From NCBI GenBank assembly GCA_032988195.1, contig JANTQE010000001.1, positions 1,116,001-1,180,000 on the forward strand: 64,000 bases of DNA, in the 5' to 3' direction. Both the position numbers and the translations under genes were made by a program. The DNA is from Arachnomyces sp. PD_36 (taxonomy: Eukaryota; Ascomycota; Eurotiomycetes; Onygenales; Arachnomycetaceae). The notes beneath the pieces were generated by a model that was not told where the DNA came from, made no database searches, and saw only the letters and a list, made by a program, of their open reading frames with translations. Positions 1 through 12,727 of the stretch are shown here, in pieces (the first letter of the stretch is position 1; every line of letters begins with the position of its first letter).

Positions 1-1157
1 AAGATGCCAAATGAAAGAGATATAACATTGCTATCGAGATGTAAATGAAAAGAGCGTGTATAATCTTCAAATATCAATCCATAGTGCCGGTTATATTCAC
101 CGTCGTCTTGAGTTGCCTGTCTGTGTGAACGAATTTCTATCCCCACCATCGGGTTATCATGATTACCCACACCCCACCAAACACCGAACACAAACCACAC
201 ACACATCCAAACGCATCTCATATCACCCACTTCTTCAACTACTGCGACCTAAAATATTTTTCTCTGCTGCTTTTCGCCTGATTCGACTCGCCTCTGGGTC
301 TGACTCTCTCGCCTTTTCCTTTTTCCCTCGGGACCCGCCATGCTGGATCTCAATCTCATCACTCTCCCTTTGGATGTTAACTCGAGCTACTGCTACCTCC
401 TTTAACTGAAGAACTCCCATCCATCCTATTAGTGAATTGACCTCTTTTACACGTATCAAATAAAACCGATTCTCTATATCTCTTGAAGAGACCGAGAAGG
501 ACACCCCACAGTTTTCGTCCAAACAAGTGAAGATCACTGTATTCCAAAGGTGGGATAAATTGACGTTCTAACCCCTCTTCGTCTTCTATACACTCTCACT
601 GACCACTTCGGGGCTTATATAGGGTCTTTTCTGGGATTTTATCTGTCTGTCTTTCCGGAAATTAGCTTGCGGGACTTAGTATCTAAGCTACCGCATCGAC
701 TCCTATCGAGATCTTTCCCCGACGTTTGATTCCCGGGCGATAAAGGAAACACACCCTATTTCCCCGCGCTACGAACTTCCCCATCGTTTCACTAGCTTTA
801 GTGTCCGCATATTTGCAAGGCAGAGAAGCCGAATACTGTTGAGACGGTCTCTACCGTCGCTCTAGTTCGAATACTGGTGAGTGTTCCTCTTCTACTATTC
901 AGAATGGCAGGGTGGCGCATCCTGTTACTCTTCTCGTTTCCTTCATTAGATGCGAGGGGCAAGTCCCAGTAAAATCTGCGGACTGGTCTTCCTCGTCTCT
1001 TCTTTTCCCATATGAATATAGCGCTTGATCAGAGTTCATTTCGCGAGTTTACAGGAAAGAGCTATCTTGTCTCGGTCATTGCTAACAATAAAATGTACCA
1101 GGGGCGTCTAGGCTATTTGCGTTTCATCCACCTCTAGGCCTTAAGCTGTACACCATC
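1..1157. other. Upstream region of ypd1
   Basis: No convincing coding region is seen. The stretch is rich in pyrimidines between about 140 and 350 and again from 560 on, as is usual for promoters and leaders of filamentous fungi. The short open frames here show no recognisable domain. It probably holds the promoter and the 5' leader of the phosphotransfer gene that begins at 1158; a leader intron is possible but I could not place one. Confidence 0.5.
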
Positions 1158-1785
1158 ATGGCGCCTCCGACAAACGGTTCTGTACGTTTATCCTTCGTTG
1201 GATCTCAATAATTGTATTCATACGCTAACCTTGCCCTAAAGGGCAAGAACAATGTCAATGTTCTTGGAGATGTCGTTGATATCGCAACCTTTGACCAAAT
1301 CCTCGAAATGGACGATGACGACGATCGGGATTTCAGCAGGGAAATCGTCTATGGATTCTTTGAGCAGGCCGATACAACATTCGATAAGATGGATCAAGCT
1401 ATGTACGTTGAATACCAGTTCCTTTGGAATACCTTTGAATGGGAGGATTTTCTTCTTAAAAGCTCAAAGACAGAACTTCTTCCCTGGAGAGCTTCCTGGC
1501 AGAACGCTGACATTTCCACTTATTAGCAAGGACAAGAGCCTCCAGGAACTCTCTTCGCTAGGGCACTTCTTAAAAGGCTCATCAGCCACCCTAGGCCTGA
1601 CCAAGGTCAAAGATGCTTGCGAAAAAATCCAACACTTCGGCGCTGGAACAGACGAATCTGGCACCATTCGGATCTCGGACCAAACACTACTTCTGGGAAA
1701 TATCAAACAGACGTTAACTGATGTCCGAAAAGACTACGATGATGTCGCCAAACGCTTGAAAGCGTTTTATGGAGAAAAGTTGTAG
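1158..1785 (+). CDS. ypd1: Histidine-containing phosphotransfer protein Ypd1
   Basis: This encodes the HPt intermediate that relays phosphate from hybrid histidine kinases to the Ssk1 and Skn7 response regulators in the osmotic and oxidative stress phosphorelay. Three exons close in frame: 1158-1181, 1242-1402 and 1527-1785, giving 147 residues. The tiny first exon encodes MAPPTNGS. The HPt signature HFLKGSSATLGL is present, with the phospho-accepting histidine at about residue 75. An acidic run of five Asp lies near residue 32, as in other Ypd1 proteins. The second intron has a GCTGAC branch site before TATTAG. The length is close to the family norm (about 150-170 aa). The role in the relay is family knowledge; the motif and exon joins are seen directly. 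Confidence 0.93.
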
Positions 1786-4700
1786 GACTGGTTCTTTGGC
1801 CAAATTTTACGAACTGGAAACGAGTGTAATTCATTGCTATCATTTCTACCCGGCACTTGTCATTCTCACCCCTACCCATCGGCGCCATCATCATCTCTCC
1901 CATCATTATCAGGTGTTTTGCAGGAGCATCACACTTCACATATATCACTACCCCTGAATTCACCCAAACCTCATCACGACAGCAGCATGAAGCTGAACAA
2001 TCCCCCAAGAAGCAATGTGAGAAAGAAGCTTAACATAGATGTTCTCTTTTCCTTTTGTTTTCCACCCTTCAACCATTCTTATTTTCGCGCGGTAATTTTA
2101 TGATTTTGCTTGCATTGATCTCTCTTTAACATCCCCCTGTTTCCTCCCCCCTATTCGCCGGGTTGTTTGGAAGAGCCGGAAAGAGAGAAAAAAAAGAGAG
2201 AAAGAGAAGAAATTACAAAATGAGAATGTTTATACCAACTTTGTTCACTTTCCCCCCTTTTTTTCTTAGGCGTCGTGCATTGCGAACGAATGAAATGGTT
2301 TTATTTAGTACATATACATATATTTAAAATGGAAATGATTTATATGACTATTATGCTGTCACCCATGAGCTTGCTAGGTGCGAGTGGAAACATCACTGAC
2401 TTTTTTCCCTTGCATTCGGATTCGGCTGTTCGATATATCTCTCCCATTTACACCGGTCCTAGGAGATATGGGCTAATCGGGCTTCTCGCCTCTCTCTTAT
2501 AGAAACCTCGCGAACACCAAAATCTGTGTTCACATTCTCTCCTCCCTCCATCCCCCGCGAAATGATCCGGGGTATTTAGGACTGCGCCCGGAGCCGTCAT
2601 GAAGCTGTCGTGGAGTTGGGTTGGATAGGTTCGTTGCCGAGGACGCAAAAATAGAATAACAAAAGGTGCGTCGATCCTGTTCTTGATCGATGAATATGCA
2701 TGCCAGTTTCTAGGAGCTCCATCGGGAAGGGTTTCGATGTATGGTTTGAGATATTCTGAGCATTAACATGTCGAGTATTGTCTCTTGGTCTTCGTGTCGA
2801 TCTCTCTCGATTCGTTGAATTGAAGAGTTGAACCGGGGGGTCTATGTATCTCCCGGTGGGGGTTTGCTTCTGCGGGTTCTTCGTGGCTGATGATTGTCGA
2901 AGGTCATGGGAAATTTTTCGATATTGAGGTAAATGGGGTAGAACTAGTGTATCCGGGACGTTCCTCTTTTAGTTTCGGGTTTAAGATCTAGATGTCTCTT
3001 GGTCCCTGGTGTCTCCCATTTCGACGAGACATGAAGAGCCAGCGCCAGGGTGGGTGATTCACAAACGAGTTCGGTGTTTCCTAAAATGCATACTTGTGGC
3101 GATATATGGCCCGAGGCTGCCCCTAGTCGAGGGACGGTAATGCGATCTGCTAGCTTTATTTCCGAAAAGTTTTTGGACCACGTTCTGGGGGGGGGTTCTT
3201 CACGACGATTCCTCCTCGAGTTACGTGCGCGTGATCTGAACTGGGAACAGAATCCCCGATTCCAAAGACTCAGAGATCAAGACATTTAGATTTTGCTCAA
3301 TCATCGTAGGTTGCTTGATGAAATCCGGGTTTCTAGATAGGCAGTTTGTCGAAAGCGAATGGAAAAAAATGGAGCGACGGGACAGGGAGTCCTTCATGAA
3401 ATATGCCCCTTCACCTAACGGATAGATTAGCTATATGATGAGCCTAGAAATCTGACACAGACTTACTTCTCACACGTACGGAGGTTCCACGTATACTCCA
3501 CGGATTGTGGTAATTTTTAGACTCACGATATCGCATGAGGTCAACGGTGGCACTGGGTGAGAGCCTCTCCTAGTGAACCCATTAGCATTTTCAACGAAAG
3601 GTTTGGATTTGATTGTGCTAGTGAAAGAAACCAGTTTACCTTGATGGGGTGATGTAAGCCGGGCTTTGTCCCATGGATTGCATGGACTATCCTCGATAAT
3701 CAACTCTTCAGGGTAATTCCTCTCTTCGATTCTTCGGAGAGAAACGAGCGAGTTGTGTGAAAGTTTATGAGACGGGAAAATATAGAAAAATTTGGGGGTA
3801 TAGAAAGAAGACTGGATAAGATGTGGTTGCGAGGGGTAGTAAAGATGGTGCGAGCATCGAGCATAGAACAGTCACACAGTATATTCTCTGGTTTTACGTC
3901 TCATAAACAGAGTGGGTATAGGTTATAGTCGACAGTGACCAATAATGCTAGCCTTGGAGCTAGATACGTGGGTCAAAGAAAGAGGTTCGAGGGGTCCGAA
4001 GTAGGCCGTTTCCCGTCTACAACCACAGGAAATAGACGAAAGTTGCCTGTTAAATGGATGGGAAAGACAGTTTGTTGAAGTATGAGAACATCGAGTGACC
4101 ATGTCCGTGGGTTCGTGGTCCGTGTTGGGTTGATTCTGGTGACGATCGCCTGCTTAGAGTGTTAATTAATCAAAGGAATATAACCGAGCGAGTTAGAAAA
4201 GCCATAATACATACCTACTAACCCATCGATTAATATATCAATCTTTGACATAGTCAAGTGCGTGAACGAGGGTGCCTCAATTCCCCGGGCCACTGATTCG
4301 ACTAGGGCCGGCGTCCTTTTATATATATGCCGCTTTCGGCTATAACTCTCAGACATCAAGCATTCACAAGCTCCTGCGTTGCTTGCTTCATATAACGTGG
4401 CGAAATGTTTTGCCAGCAAAAGTTTATGGAAAAGGGGCTCATATCGACTGACAGTTCTGAACATCTGCTCGGTGGAGCTGAGTATAAGAAAAATGACATT
4501 AGAGAAACACTCTCATAAGAAAGGAAACCTGGTCCTTATAATACAAGGATACTGGATTCAGCGGTGAAGTAGTAGCGAAGGGAAAAAAGTTGGATCCCTC
4601 CAGTTGGGGGAGTTGGAGCTGTATTCTCGGCTTCCTACCGAGCGTTCGTTTGTTCCCAAAGACACCGGGATGTTGCTGTCTCAGCAGAACGATCAACAGA

Positions 4701-7700
4701 AATTAAATTCGGTCAATGCCGATAACTACAGAACGATTAACGCTCATCACTCCATTACAAACGCTCATCCCGCTATCTCCATAATCTCTACTTTTTACGG
4801 TAGGATTCCGGCGACTGACGGGACGTAGCCTGAGGGATGAACACAGCGAAACCTTGCAAATGCAGCTGGGTAGACATAAAGCCATGATGAGCGGTGTAGA
4901 TTGCAAACGCGAGTCTGAACAGCTGCTGCAATCTGTATGAAGACATCAATGACCTGGTCCCGTGAAGACGGCCTAGAAGAAAGATGTAGAATGCAAGTCA
5001 AGAGACAGCGAACGCAAGGTAAAGCCATTAGAGGAGAGAGCGTTCAAAGCTTTATTATTAAGCGGCTTCTTCGGCATCGAAAAGGCCTCCCCTGTCTAAA
5101 CGCATGAATCCTCTTCCCATGCCCATCGAGCATGTATTGGGAAGAAATAATCCACGATGCAAAGAGCAAGAAGAGGAAACAAATAACAAACAACCTGAAA
5201 ATGTTAAATTTCCAATTCAACAAATTGGAGGGTCGGCTTTGGCGGTCAGCTATGAAGAAATGAAATTGGTACAGAGGATTAAGGGGTCAGCCCCAAAAAA
5301 GAAAGAGGAGAGGCTGAAGACGTGCAGCAAGATTCCTTCTAGAATTTGAGCGGTTGGCACCAGGCAGGGCTCGTGATCAGGGTGTTGACAGACCGTCATT
5401 CATCAGTGTCTCCCTTATTACAGGAAAGGGAGAGAAATTATGCCTAAAGGTCTGATATGTTGGCCTGTATAACAACGGTTAGAAGGATCAGTATGCGAGA
5501 TGCACATTCCATGACTTTGCATCTCAACTGCAGGTTGCCGGTGATGTGCAGAAGATTGATTGTCTCACAGAGTAAGGGGTGATGACAGTTAGAAGCGGCG
5601 ACGACTCAGAGTTGACGATTCCGAATATTGGGAGCAAGAACATTGCAAAAGTGACTGCAGAAACCCTTGATGGAGGGGTATTGAGTGCCGTTTCTGGGTG
5701 GGAATAGGAGAGCACATAGAACTCATAGCCCCAACAGTCTCCATCCAAGGGCATGTTCGAGTGAGGCACAAATCATCGAATCCATGAGTATTCGTCCCCT
5801 TCACTCTCTTCTCATTTTCAGCCTCGAAATGCCGTCAATGCCGTTATATTGTGACAGGTTCGAAGGAACTTTTTGCATTCAAGTTTTTAAGATTCTGATA
5901 AAGGAGATACGCTGAATTCTCTGGATCGCACGACAGCCACTCCCCGTCCGAAGTTTGACAGGTCATACCGCAGGCATGCGGATAATGGGTAAGAGATGTG
6001 TGTAATCTGCAGATAATTTGCAAGAGGTGAGGTTGAAGTGTTGAGACGTCGATGATATCGAGAAAATAAAGGGAATGTGTGACATCTGATTAACCTTCTT
6101 TTTAGTGCGAACTGGTTGATTGTCTGCTCAAGCCACTGCCGATATCATCCCTGAAGCCGAAGAACGATGACCTCAACTTAGCGACTAAGGAGAAACCCAA
6201 CATGGAAATCGCTCATGTCTCTCCCGCAGAGGTTAGTTAATTACTCCAGAGATACCAAAATATCTCGAAGGCCCAGTTTATCCCAAATAAAAAAATAGCG
6301 TCTTTCTCAGACAAGCGGTCTGTCGGTCAAGATTAACATTTAACCTTTTGCAGAATTGAGCAATGAACGCAAGAGACGCCCACCCCGGAAACATTCTCAT
6401 GAAATATGTGATGCTGTCTCGATGTACGCAGTTCACGGGACCGCTTGCATACTTGCAGAGCACGCTGAGCAGCCCTTCAGCGCCAATATTTCTATGATCG
6501 ACACACCCGAACCAGAGTATCGGGACGAATGGACTCGAAAGAAATGAAAGGTGTGGAGCAAGAATGAAGCAGGGGAGAAAGAAGGGGGCGAGCTTGAAGA
6601 AGATTGGGGGACGCCCAAGCCTTCATCATGCAAAGGGTCAGATTGGCATGCGTTCTACCAAAGGATGGAGCATGTGGAGTATGGAACCGGATGGGAAGAA
6701 ACAACCCTATTTGTAGATCGAGAACTTCCTCAAGTGAAGGTTCTGAATAGGAAATGTACTATGGGAATAGCAAACAATAGCAACTGCATAAGGATACATA
6801 ACAAAGGCTAATTGATTATCTTTGGCAAAATCAGGACTCGAAAACAAGGTCAAAGCTTAGGTAGTCTTGCACAACATTACATACACAGGGTATATTTCGG
6901 GAAACAGAACGAGGGGAGTCAAATAAACCAAGAACTCAAGGCAGTGGAATCGGGGATGAAACGAAAGCTAACAAAAATCAAGAAAAAAACAGGGAGTACA
7001 ACATGAACCCTCAAAACTTGATCTTTATGTGCTTGATGTAGCTGGGTTGATAAACGTAGTGTCTGGATATAATAAAGAAGCACACGCAAGTCATTCCCGG
7101 TGCTGCTTCCCCTGATATCACCCTCCGTTCCGATGCGTATGTACTCCCACGGGCCAACAAGAAGTGCGCCTCTTTCCCCGGTCGGGAAGAAAGTAAGAGC
7201 TTTTCTCGAGCAAGGGAAAAGGTCTTGTGCATGTCATGCCCGGAAGGAACAACGGTGTGAGGCAAAACGCACCAAGAGAGGAAATCCAGATGATGCAACG
7301 GAAGCCACAGAAGTAAACCTGGAAAGAAGCCTTGACCCTCGAAAAACGTCTAGCGCCCTGAGGAATCCAAAATGCAAGTGTCTAAGTTCGGCACTTTTTC
7401 TGAGAAATTTTCAAGCTGCGTGAAGAAACAAAGGGCGAGAAACAGAATTATTCTCGACAAATGGCAAACAATGTGAGGACGATAGTTGTCAAAATTGATA
7501 TCTCGTTTTTGGTCTCCTTTCTCCTCAGCGCGAACCACACCCCTTTCGACTTTTCCACGGATGATCAACGGCGCCAGGGATGACGGGGACTGCTTCGACG
7601 GTAACCCGCAGGAGGAGTGGAAGATGAGATTGACCTAACCAGTTCCTTGAAATCAGTTTCCAGAAATGCATGGTATACCGGAGCCCGGGATTAACCCAGT

Positions 7701-8050
7701 CACAGTCCACCACGCTCTTGTCCTCGATCACTCGAACCTTTCCTTCCCATCGTGAGTTGCGTCAGGGCGATGGCGGCGCGTCCAACCCTTTCCTCCTTCG
7801 AAATGGAAGCAGACATCCAATCCCACGATGTTTGCTACCCGGAGTCTTCGAGGACTCTGGGTATAAAGCACGAGCGGCGTACGAACCTCTTCGGGTCCAC
7901 TCTTCAAATATTTTCATCGTCCTTTTTCGACTGAAGCCCTCGAGTCCGTCAATCTCGGCGGCAAATCCTTTTCCACTCCTTTCGTTCGGTTTGATTGATT
8001 CTTTCTTTGCGATTTTTCGCAAAGGGTACATAACCTAGCTCGCGCACGAG
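1786..8050. other. 6.3 kb gene-poor spacer
   Basis: No open frame longer than about 120 codons is found on either strand, and none of the short ones shows a recognisable domain or a plausible series of spliced exons. The first few hundred bases must include the ypd1 3' UTR, and the last few hundred the promoter of the gene at 8051. A weak hairpin (ACCCGGAGTC and GACTCTGGGT arms, one mismatch) lies near 7838-7864. A long non-coding RNA cannot be excluded from sequence alone. Confidence 0.5.
8005..8024 (+). promoter_or_regulatory. Perfect 8-bp hairpin in the leader of the next gene
   Basis: CTTTGCGA, a TTTT loop, and TCGCAAAG form a perfect inverted repeat that ends 26 nt before the ATG at 8051. 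It would fold as a compact stem-loop in the mRNA leader, or could be a dimeric protein site in the DNA. Function is unknown. Confidence 0.45.
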
Positions 8051-8718
8051 ATGGAAATGGCTGTGGCCGTTGGACCCCGAGTATCCAAGGAGGAGTTCAT
8101 GCACGCGTTGGGCCTAGACGCCAACAACCCCCAGCATGAGCCATATTATAGAGCTATGAGGGTATGTTGACATGTCCTCGCCCATGAGAACTACCAACTT
8201 CAGGAAGATAACAAATTTCCTCTAGGACGAAGCAATTGCCGTCTACAGCCAAATGAACCAAGACAACTCCGACCTACTCGAGAACCTTCGAAACGACCCG
8301 AACACGCGTCCGCCATTCTTCTGGCATCATATTAGGCCTGAACGCCAGCGCTGGGGGATAATGGAGATCTGGAGAAATGCGGGACCAGTCACGCGTCCAC
8401 TTTTCGACCGCGGTGCCACCAACGGAGAATACGGGCCGAATTGGGTAACGGGATGGCTGTTGTACAGCGTCTTCCGCTCGCGAGACGTTCGTAATAATCG
8501 CAACCGCAGGAAGGGCGACGATGGCGGTTCGGGTACATCCGGTGGTATGTTGTGTTCTCAAAGACCACGGCCGATATCTTTACTTCGGCAAGAGCTAACT
8601 TGACGTTCCACTCCTAGGCCAAGGGTCATCGAAGCAGTCAAAGGGAGGCTCTGCGGGAGCAACACAAGCACCGACCAAGAACAGCTACTATGATCCCGTT
8701 AGAAACGGGACCCATTGA
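8051..8718 (+). CDS. Small hypothetical protein, three exons
   Basis: Exons 8051-8161, 8226-8544 and 8618-8718 join in frame to give 176 residues. Introns start GTATGT and end CTCTAG and TCCTAG. I do not recognise the family. The middle part is rich in Trp, Arg and Asn (for example GPNWVTGWLLYSVFRSR at about residues 105-125) and looks folded, while the C-terminal 50 residues are Gly, Ser and Lys rich and probably disordered. There is no signal peptide; the single hydrophobic stretch (WVTGWLLYSVF) is too short and interrupted for a clear membrane helix. It lies tail to tail with the calcium uniporter gene, with only about 110 bp between the two stop codons. The reading frame is well supported by splicing; the function is not. 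Confidence 0.72.
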
Positions 8719-8827
8719 GCCTAGTTTAAAAAGGTCGCCGTCTTTTTATTTCTGTTTTACTTTCCTTCGTACTATAGATTGATCGGGTGCTACCGGGTGC
8801 ATCGGGACTGGGAAAGACTTTCGTATA

Positions 8828-10406
8828 TCAATCATCCTCCTCATCATTGCCTTCCCTTTCCTTCGATTGACTTCGGTGTTTCTTATTCTTTTCTCTTCTC
8901 TCCTTCTTCAAAGCTTCGGTGACTGCTTCGTCCTGTTCGTCAGATTTTTCGTTCCAATCTACGTCGTATTCGGCAGCGACTGCTTTAATTTCCTTCCTCA
9001 AGGTGTTCGCTTCGTCCACAAGTGTCTCCCAGCGCTGTAAATCAAGACCCTTTGATTGGTAGAGCTTCGCTTGACGCCGATTGATACTCAAATTGAACGC
9101 TGTCCTATAAGAGACTTCGCGGTTGTGGTACAGAAACCAAAGATAGCCGCCCATCAATGTCGACAAACTGACAAGATAGGTCACTGGTTCCATTGTGTCC
9201 CACCCGAGCTCCGTGCCAAAGGTTAATTGATATACCAGACACCACCAACCAGCCAGGATACCAAAACCGCCCATGGCGATTCGCTGCGCACCTCGATGTG
9301 CCAGATTGTCACATTCCTTCTTGATACTATTGAGGTCGGCTATGGCTCTTGACGTCTTTCTCAACCTCATCCTCAGGTAATAGGTTCGGTCGTTGAATGA
9401 CGGGACTGCAACCTGGATTTGCTCGCGAGGCGAGTATTCGACGACCACAGCAAATTCCTTCACCTTTGCTGCATCTCTGATAAAGTCTCCTATCTCGGTG
9501 GAGAGAGACCAGCGTACAAAATGCCTCAGTGTATCTGTGCCCGGAGAGTCGGGAGCCTCCTCGGCTGAGTCCCCGGGTGATGCGGCTCGCTCGTGGCCTT
9601 CTTCCACCGAGCCGGAAACTCCATCCTCCTCATGGACCTTTAGCTTGGGTTTGATTTCTTCCCCTTGGCATTCCAAAACCATAAAAGATATCGCTGGTTT
9701 CTTATGTTCACCCTTTCCATTAACCGCAGGAGGTACTTCGGCCTGGATCAAACGTTCGAGGTGTGAGAGTGGCTGTTGAGGGTGGACGAGAAGTGCCAAT
9801 GGTTCTATATCTATAACAACAAGAAAGTTAGTAAGCTCATCTGAAACAGAAAGAGCCATGGGCAGAAGGAAGGCTTTGAGACCTACCCTTATCGCTTCCA
9901 GCCAAACCCGACAGAGGCAGAATAACCTTTAGAAGTCGCGATGGGGTCGTTAGGAGTTTCCCTACGCGTCAAAAACGTCCCATCATCAGTTCCTGATCTT
10001 TTGACGAATCCACCGAGGTAGGATTCCTATACTAACCTCTAACTATTTGCCCGTGGAGGTCCTCCCGATGCGCTCCGGGAGGCTGAATCGAGCCATCTCG
10101 GTATCCAGGCACACCTTTCTGTTTCTGCTTCTCGATCCCATTCTGACGCGCCGTTGTGACCTGGTACCTCAACCCTGAGAGGCTTTCTGTCGAGTTCCAT
10201 GGATCGACGCGCTTCTTCGCGGACGAGCATAGAGTTAGTATTTTGATTCGATTCCACGATAAGCACCAGAGTTGCGACCAAAGACATACCCTCAAACCAT
10301 CACATATCCCAACTCGAGCCGTCGCACTAATCAGCGCCCTACCCCTTATCGAAGATAACTGAGATATCGACCCGAACCCATTCCGACGACCTAGCACAGA
10401 CAGCAT
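8828..10406 (-). CDS. mcu: Mitochondrial calcium uniporter pore subunit (MCU)
   Basis: The pore-forming channel of the inner mitochondrial membrane that takes up calcium into the matrix. Four exons, read on the minus strand, are 10406-10290, 10214-10037, 9961-9887 and 9810-8828; all joins keep frame and give 450 residues. The diagnostic loop WDTMEP (the DIME selectivity-filter motif, W at about residue 327) sits between two hydrophobic helices (GILAGWWCLVYQLTFG and VTYLVSLSTLMGGYLWFLYH). The N-terminus is Arg, Ser and Leu rich with few acids, as expected for a matrix-targeting peptide. A coiled coil follows the second helix and the tail is highly charged (many KK, EE and DD). The last intron has a CTTACTAAC branch site. 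Fungal MCU homologues occur in Pezizomycotina, often without the EMRE partner; that is family knowledge. Confidence 0.93.
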
Positions 10407-10978
10407 GGTTTCGGTGGATATAAACGAGTGAATGGGACAAACAAAGAGGAAAAAAAGCAAAACTTTCGCAGTCCCGTTCTAGAATTTCTGTGTCACGATC
10501 GAGGATCTTTGGTGCGCAACATTGTAAGACGGAGGAAAAGACTCAGATATAGAAGCATGAAGATATATATAAATGTAAATACTCTTTAATCCTTCTGGTC
10601 TATTTAAATGTATCACGTTCTTGCCATCAAAACATTCACAGGGAGATTGCTTGCTTGGCAGCTTCCTGGATCAAGGAACTGGCGTGACGTCATGACAAAC
10701 AGGTCTCAAATCAAACAATGCAAACCCTAATATATTTTTTTCGTCGAATTACCCAACGACGACGCTCGACTGACATCTAGAAACAGAAATAAAACTGTAG
10801 CTGTTCTGCGAAATATGTACAGTACGGACGGAAAAGAAAGCTATATGCCTGGCCATCCGCCTTTCCTATTCCAACTTTGGGCCTGATAACACGGTGCCCT
10901 TGCGTGTAACGACTGGATGAACGTCGAGATGCGTCGTCTTTAAAACCCTCCAAACGTCCGTACTACCGGATTTGTAAA
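10407..10978. other. Spacer between the lyase and MCU genes
   Basis: About 570 bp holding the MCU promoter and leader, and the 3' flank of the lyase gene. It is AT-rich around 10540-10620, with several TATATA and AAATGTA stretches. No open frame or structured RNA was recognised. Confidence 0.5.
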
Positions 10979-12322
10979 TCAAGTGGTGATGTTTGAGCTG
11001 AGGTTACTGTCTCCTCTCCGGAAACGAAGCGTCTGGAATGCGCTCCCGTCAGCCACGGAGCTGGATGGGCTCTGTCCATCGGGAGTGTTCAGCTCAATCA
11101 ATGATTTGGTAAACGGCAGCTCGATACCCATATCTTGGTAAATAGCGTATCCAAGCTCATAAACCGGCCGCGGTGGGTATATATCGTCAGAACTGATTTC
11201 ATCCCAAGGTCCACCCACGAGATCGGCACCACAACGGTAAAAGCTGGGATCGTATGGCACTGTCTCGTTCTGGAGGAATTTGGCTGTATACTCTAGGCCT
11301 GTTGCTAGGCGGTTCGAAAGCATAGAAAACCAGTCTTGCTCATCGTTTTGGTTGCGTAGGGTTGTGAACGCTTCTACGAAGTTACCGAGGCCTAGCTGTG
11401 TATGGGCTTGGTCGCGCCTGTGCAAAATGTATTATGAATCCTTGCAGCTTAACGAATTTGGGGGTTGCAGAAGTGGTAGAGATATTGGAAATCCTCACTT
11501 ACCCTGATTCGGAGTTTTGCCCAGTTGGTGAAATGGAACCGCTCAGATTCGAGCAAGCACTGTTAAGGATCAAGTCCTTGGCCTCCTCGTACAAAGATGT
11601 ATTCTCCGTGAATACCCCTGCTGCCAGCATAAATTTCTCGCCGGAACTACCCCAGTTCGCGTAGAACGGATACGGCTGGACCTCTGATGGCTCTGTCTGT
11701 GAGGCGGGCGGGACCAGCACTTGAGTAACCATATTTGTAAAGGTAGATATGTCTGCAGAGGCCCATCCCGACGGATACTGTGAAGAGTTATAAGTTGCCC
11801 TGATCAATTCGGCTGCGTTCACGAGATTTGACCCATCAAGGGCTGCTGCGAGCTGAGCATCGGTTCCTATGACGGAGTTCAGCATCAAATTCATCGGGGT
11901 TTGATCTGCTACATACCATTGACCTCCTTAACGGTCTCCCCCCATGCATTCAAGATCTCGAGACTCTTCTTGGCAAACGACTCGTCCTCTGTTATAATCC
12001 ACATCAAGCTAGTCTGGAGAGCGGCAACTGAGTCTTCAGCGAACTCAGTAAATCCGTTCAAGAGACTAGTGTCTGTGTCCCTGCAAACATAATCGAACGG
12101 GCCTTGCATCTCATACGAGCTCGAGCTAAAACTGTCTTCAGAAAACCTTTCAAAGGCAGTTTTCCATGGCTCCTGGCCGGAACCAACGAGAGACTTGACG
12201 CGGTCAAGATCCTCAGTTGTGTCGAGGATCCCAGGGTGAGTCCATGCCTGTGCTAAGGTAGGTTGCCAAAGGAAGGGGATGAGCGAGAGAGACAATATTG
12301 CGCGACAAGGCTTGGAATTCAT
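10979..12322 (-). CDS. Secreted alginate-lyase-like polysaccharide lyase
   Basis: Minus-strand exons 12322-11917, 11866-11503 and 11417-10979 join in frame to give 402 residues. The first 25 residues (charged start, then LSLSLIPFLWQ, then ALA-like cleavage region TLAQA) form a signal peptide. The mature part has the features of the alginate lyase fold (alpha/alpha toroid): HPGILDTTEDLDRVKSLV at the start, NAWGETVKEVNGTDAQLAAALDG, and YANWGSSGEKFMLAAGVF. These resemble fungal Alginate_lyase (PF05426)-type proteins that act on plant, algal or bacterial acidic polysaccharides outside the cell. The NGTDAQ segment is created only by splicing the 50-nt first intron, which supports the model. Substrate cannot be told from the sequence. 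Several N-glycosylation sequons (NSS, NTS, NLS) fit secretion. Confidence 0.83.
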
Positions 12323-12613
12323 TTCGGGGGTCGGTTTTGGGGCCTTATAAAACGTTTAACGCACGAGCTTGTTGTTGGATAAAACAGATTTCCCCAGAGC
12401 ATTATGGCAGCATATATATCCCGTCCCCTCTTCCGTAGATGGAGACACTATGCATGAGAGATATGGCGATCTCCATGCTAGTTACACCAACCCCAGATTT
12501 CGGTCCATTATCCGGAGTACGCTTAATTGGGGGTGGCTTCGGCACTGAGGTGCAACAACCACGCTTTTTTTCGTCCGGGCTGGGTTTGAAACGGCTTCAA
12601 TGACCTCTGGTAG

Positions 12614-12631
12614 CGCAATTGATCAATTGCG
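12614..12631. promoter_or_regulatory. Perfect 18-bp palindrome upstream of the lyase gene
   Basis: CGCAATTGATCAATTGCG reads identically on both strands. It lies about 290 bp upstream of the lyase start codon, in promoter position. A fully symmetric site of this length fits binding by a homodimeric regulator, but no known consensus is claimed. Confidence 0.5.
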
Positions 12632-12727
12632 AGCGTTGAGGTATACTAGTCAAGGAACAACGGGGGAAAGGAACGGCTTTCGACACCGAGAGCCTTCAAA
12701 AGTCCTCCATCCAGCAATTTTTCAGAG

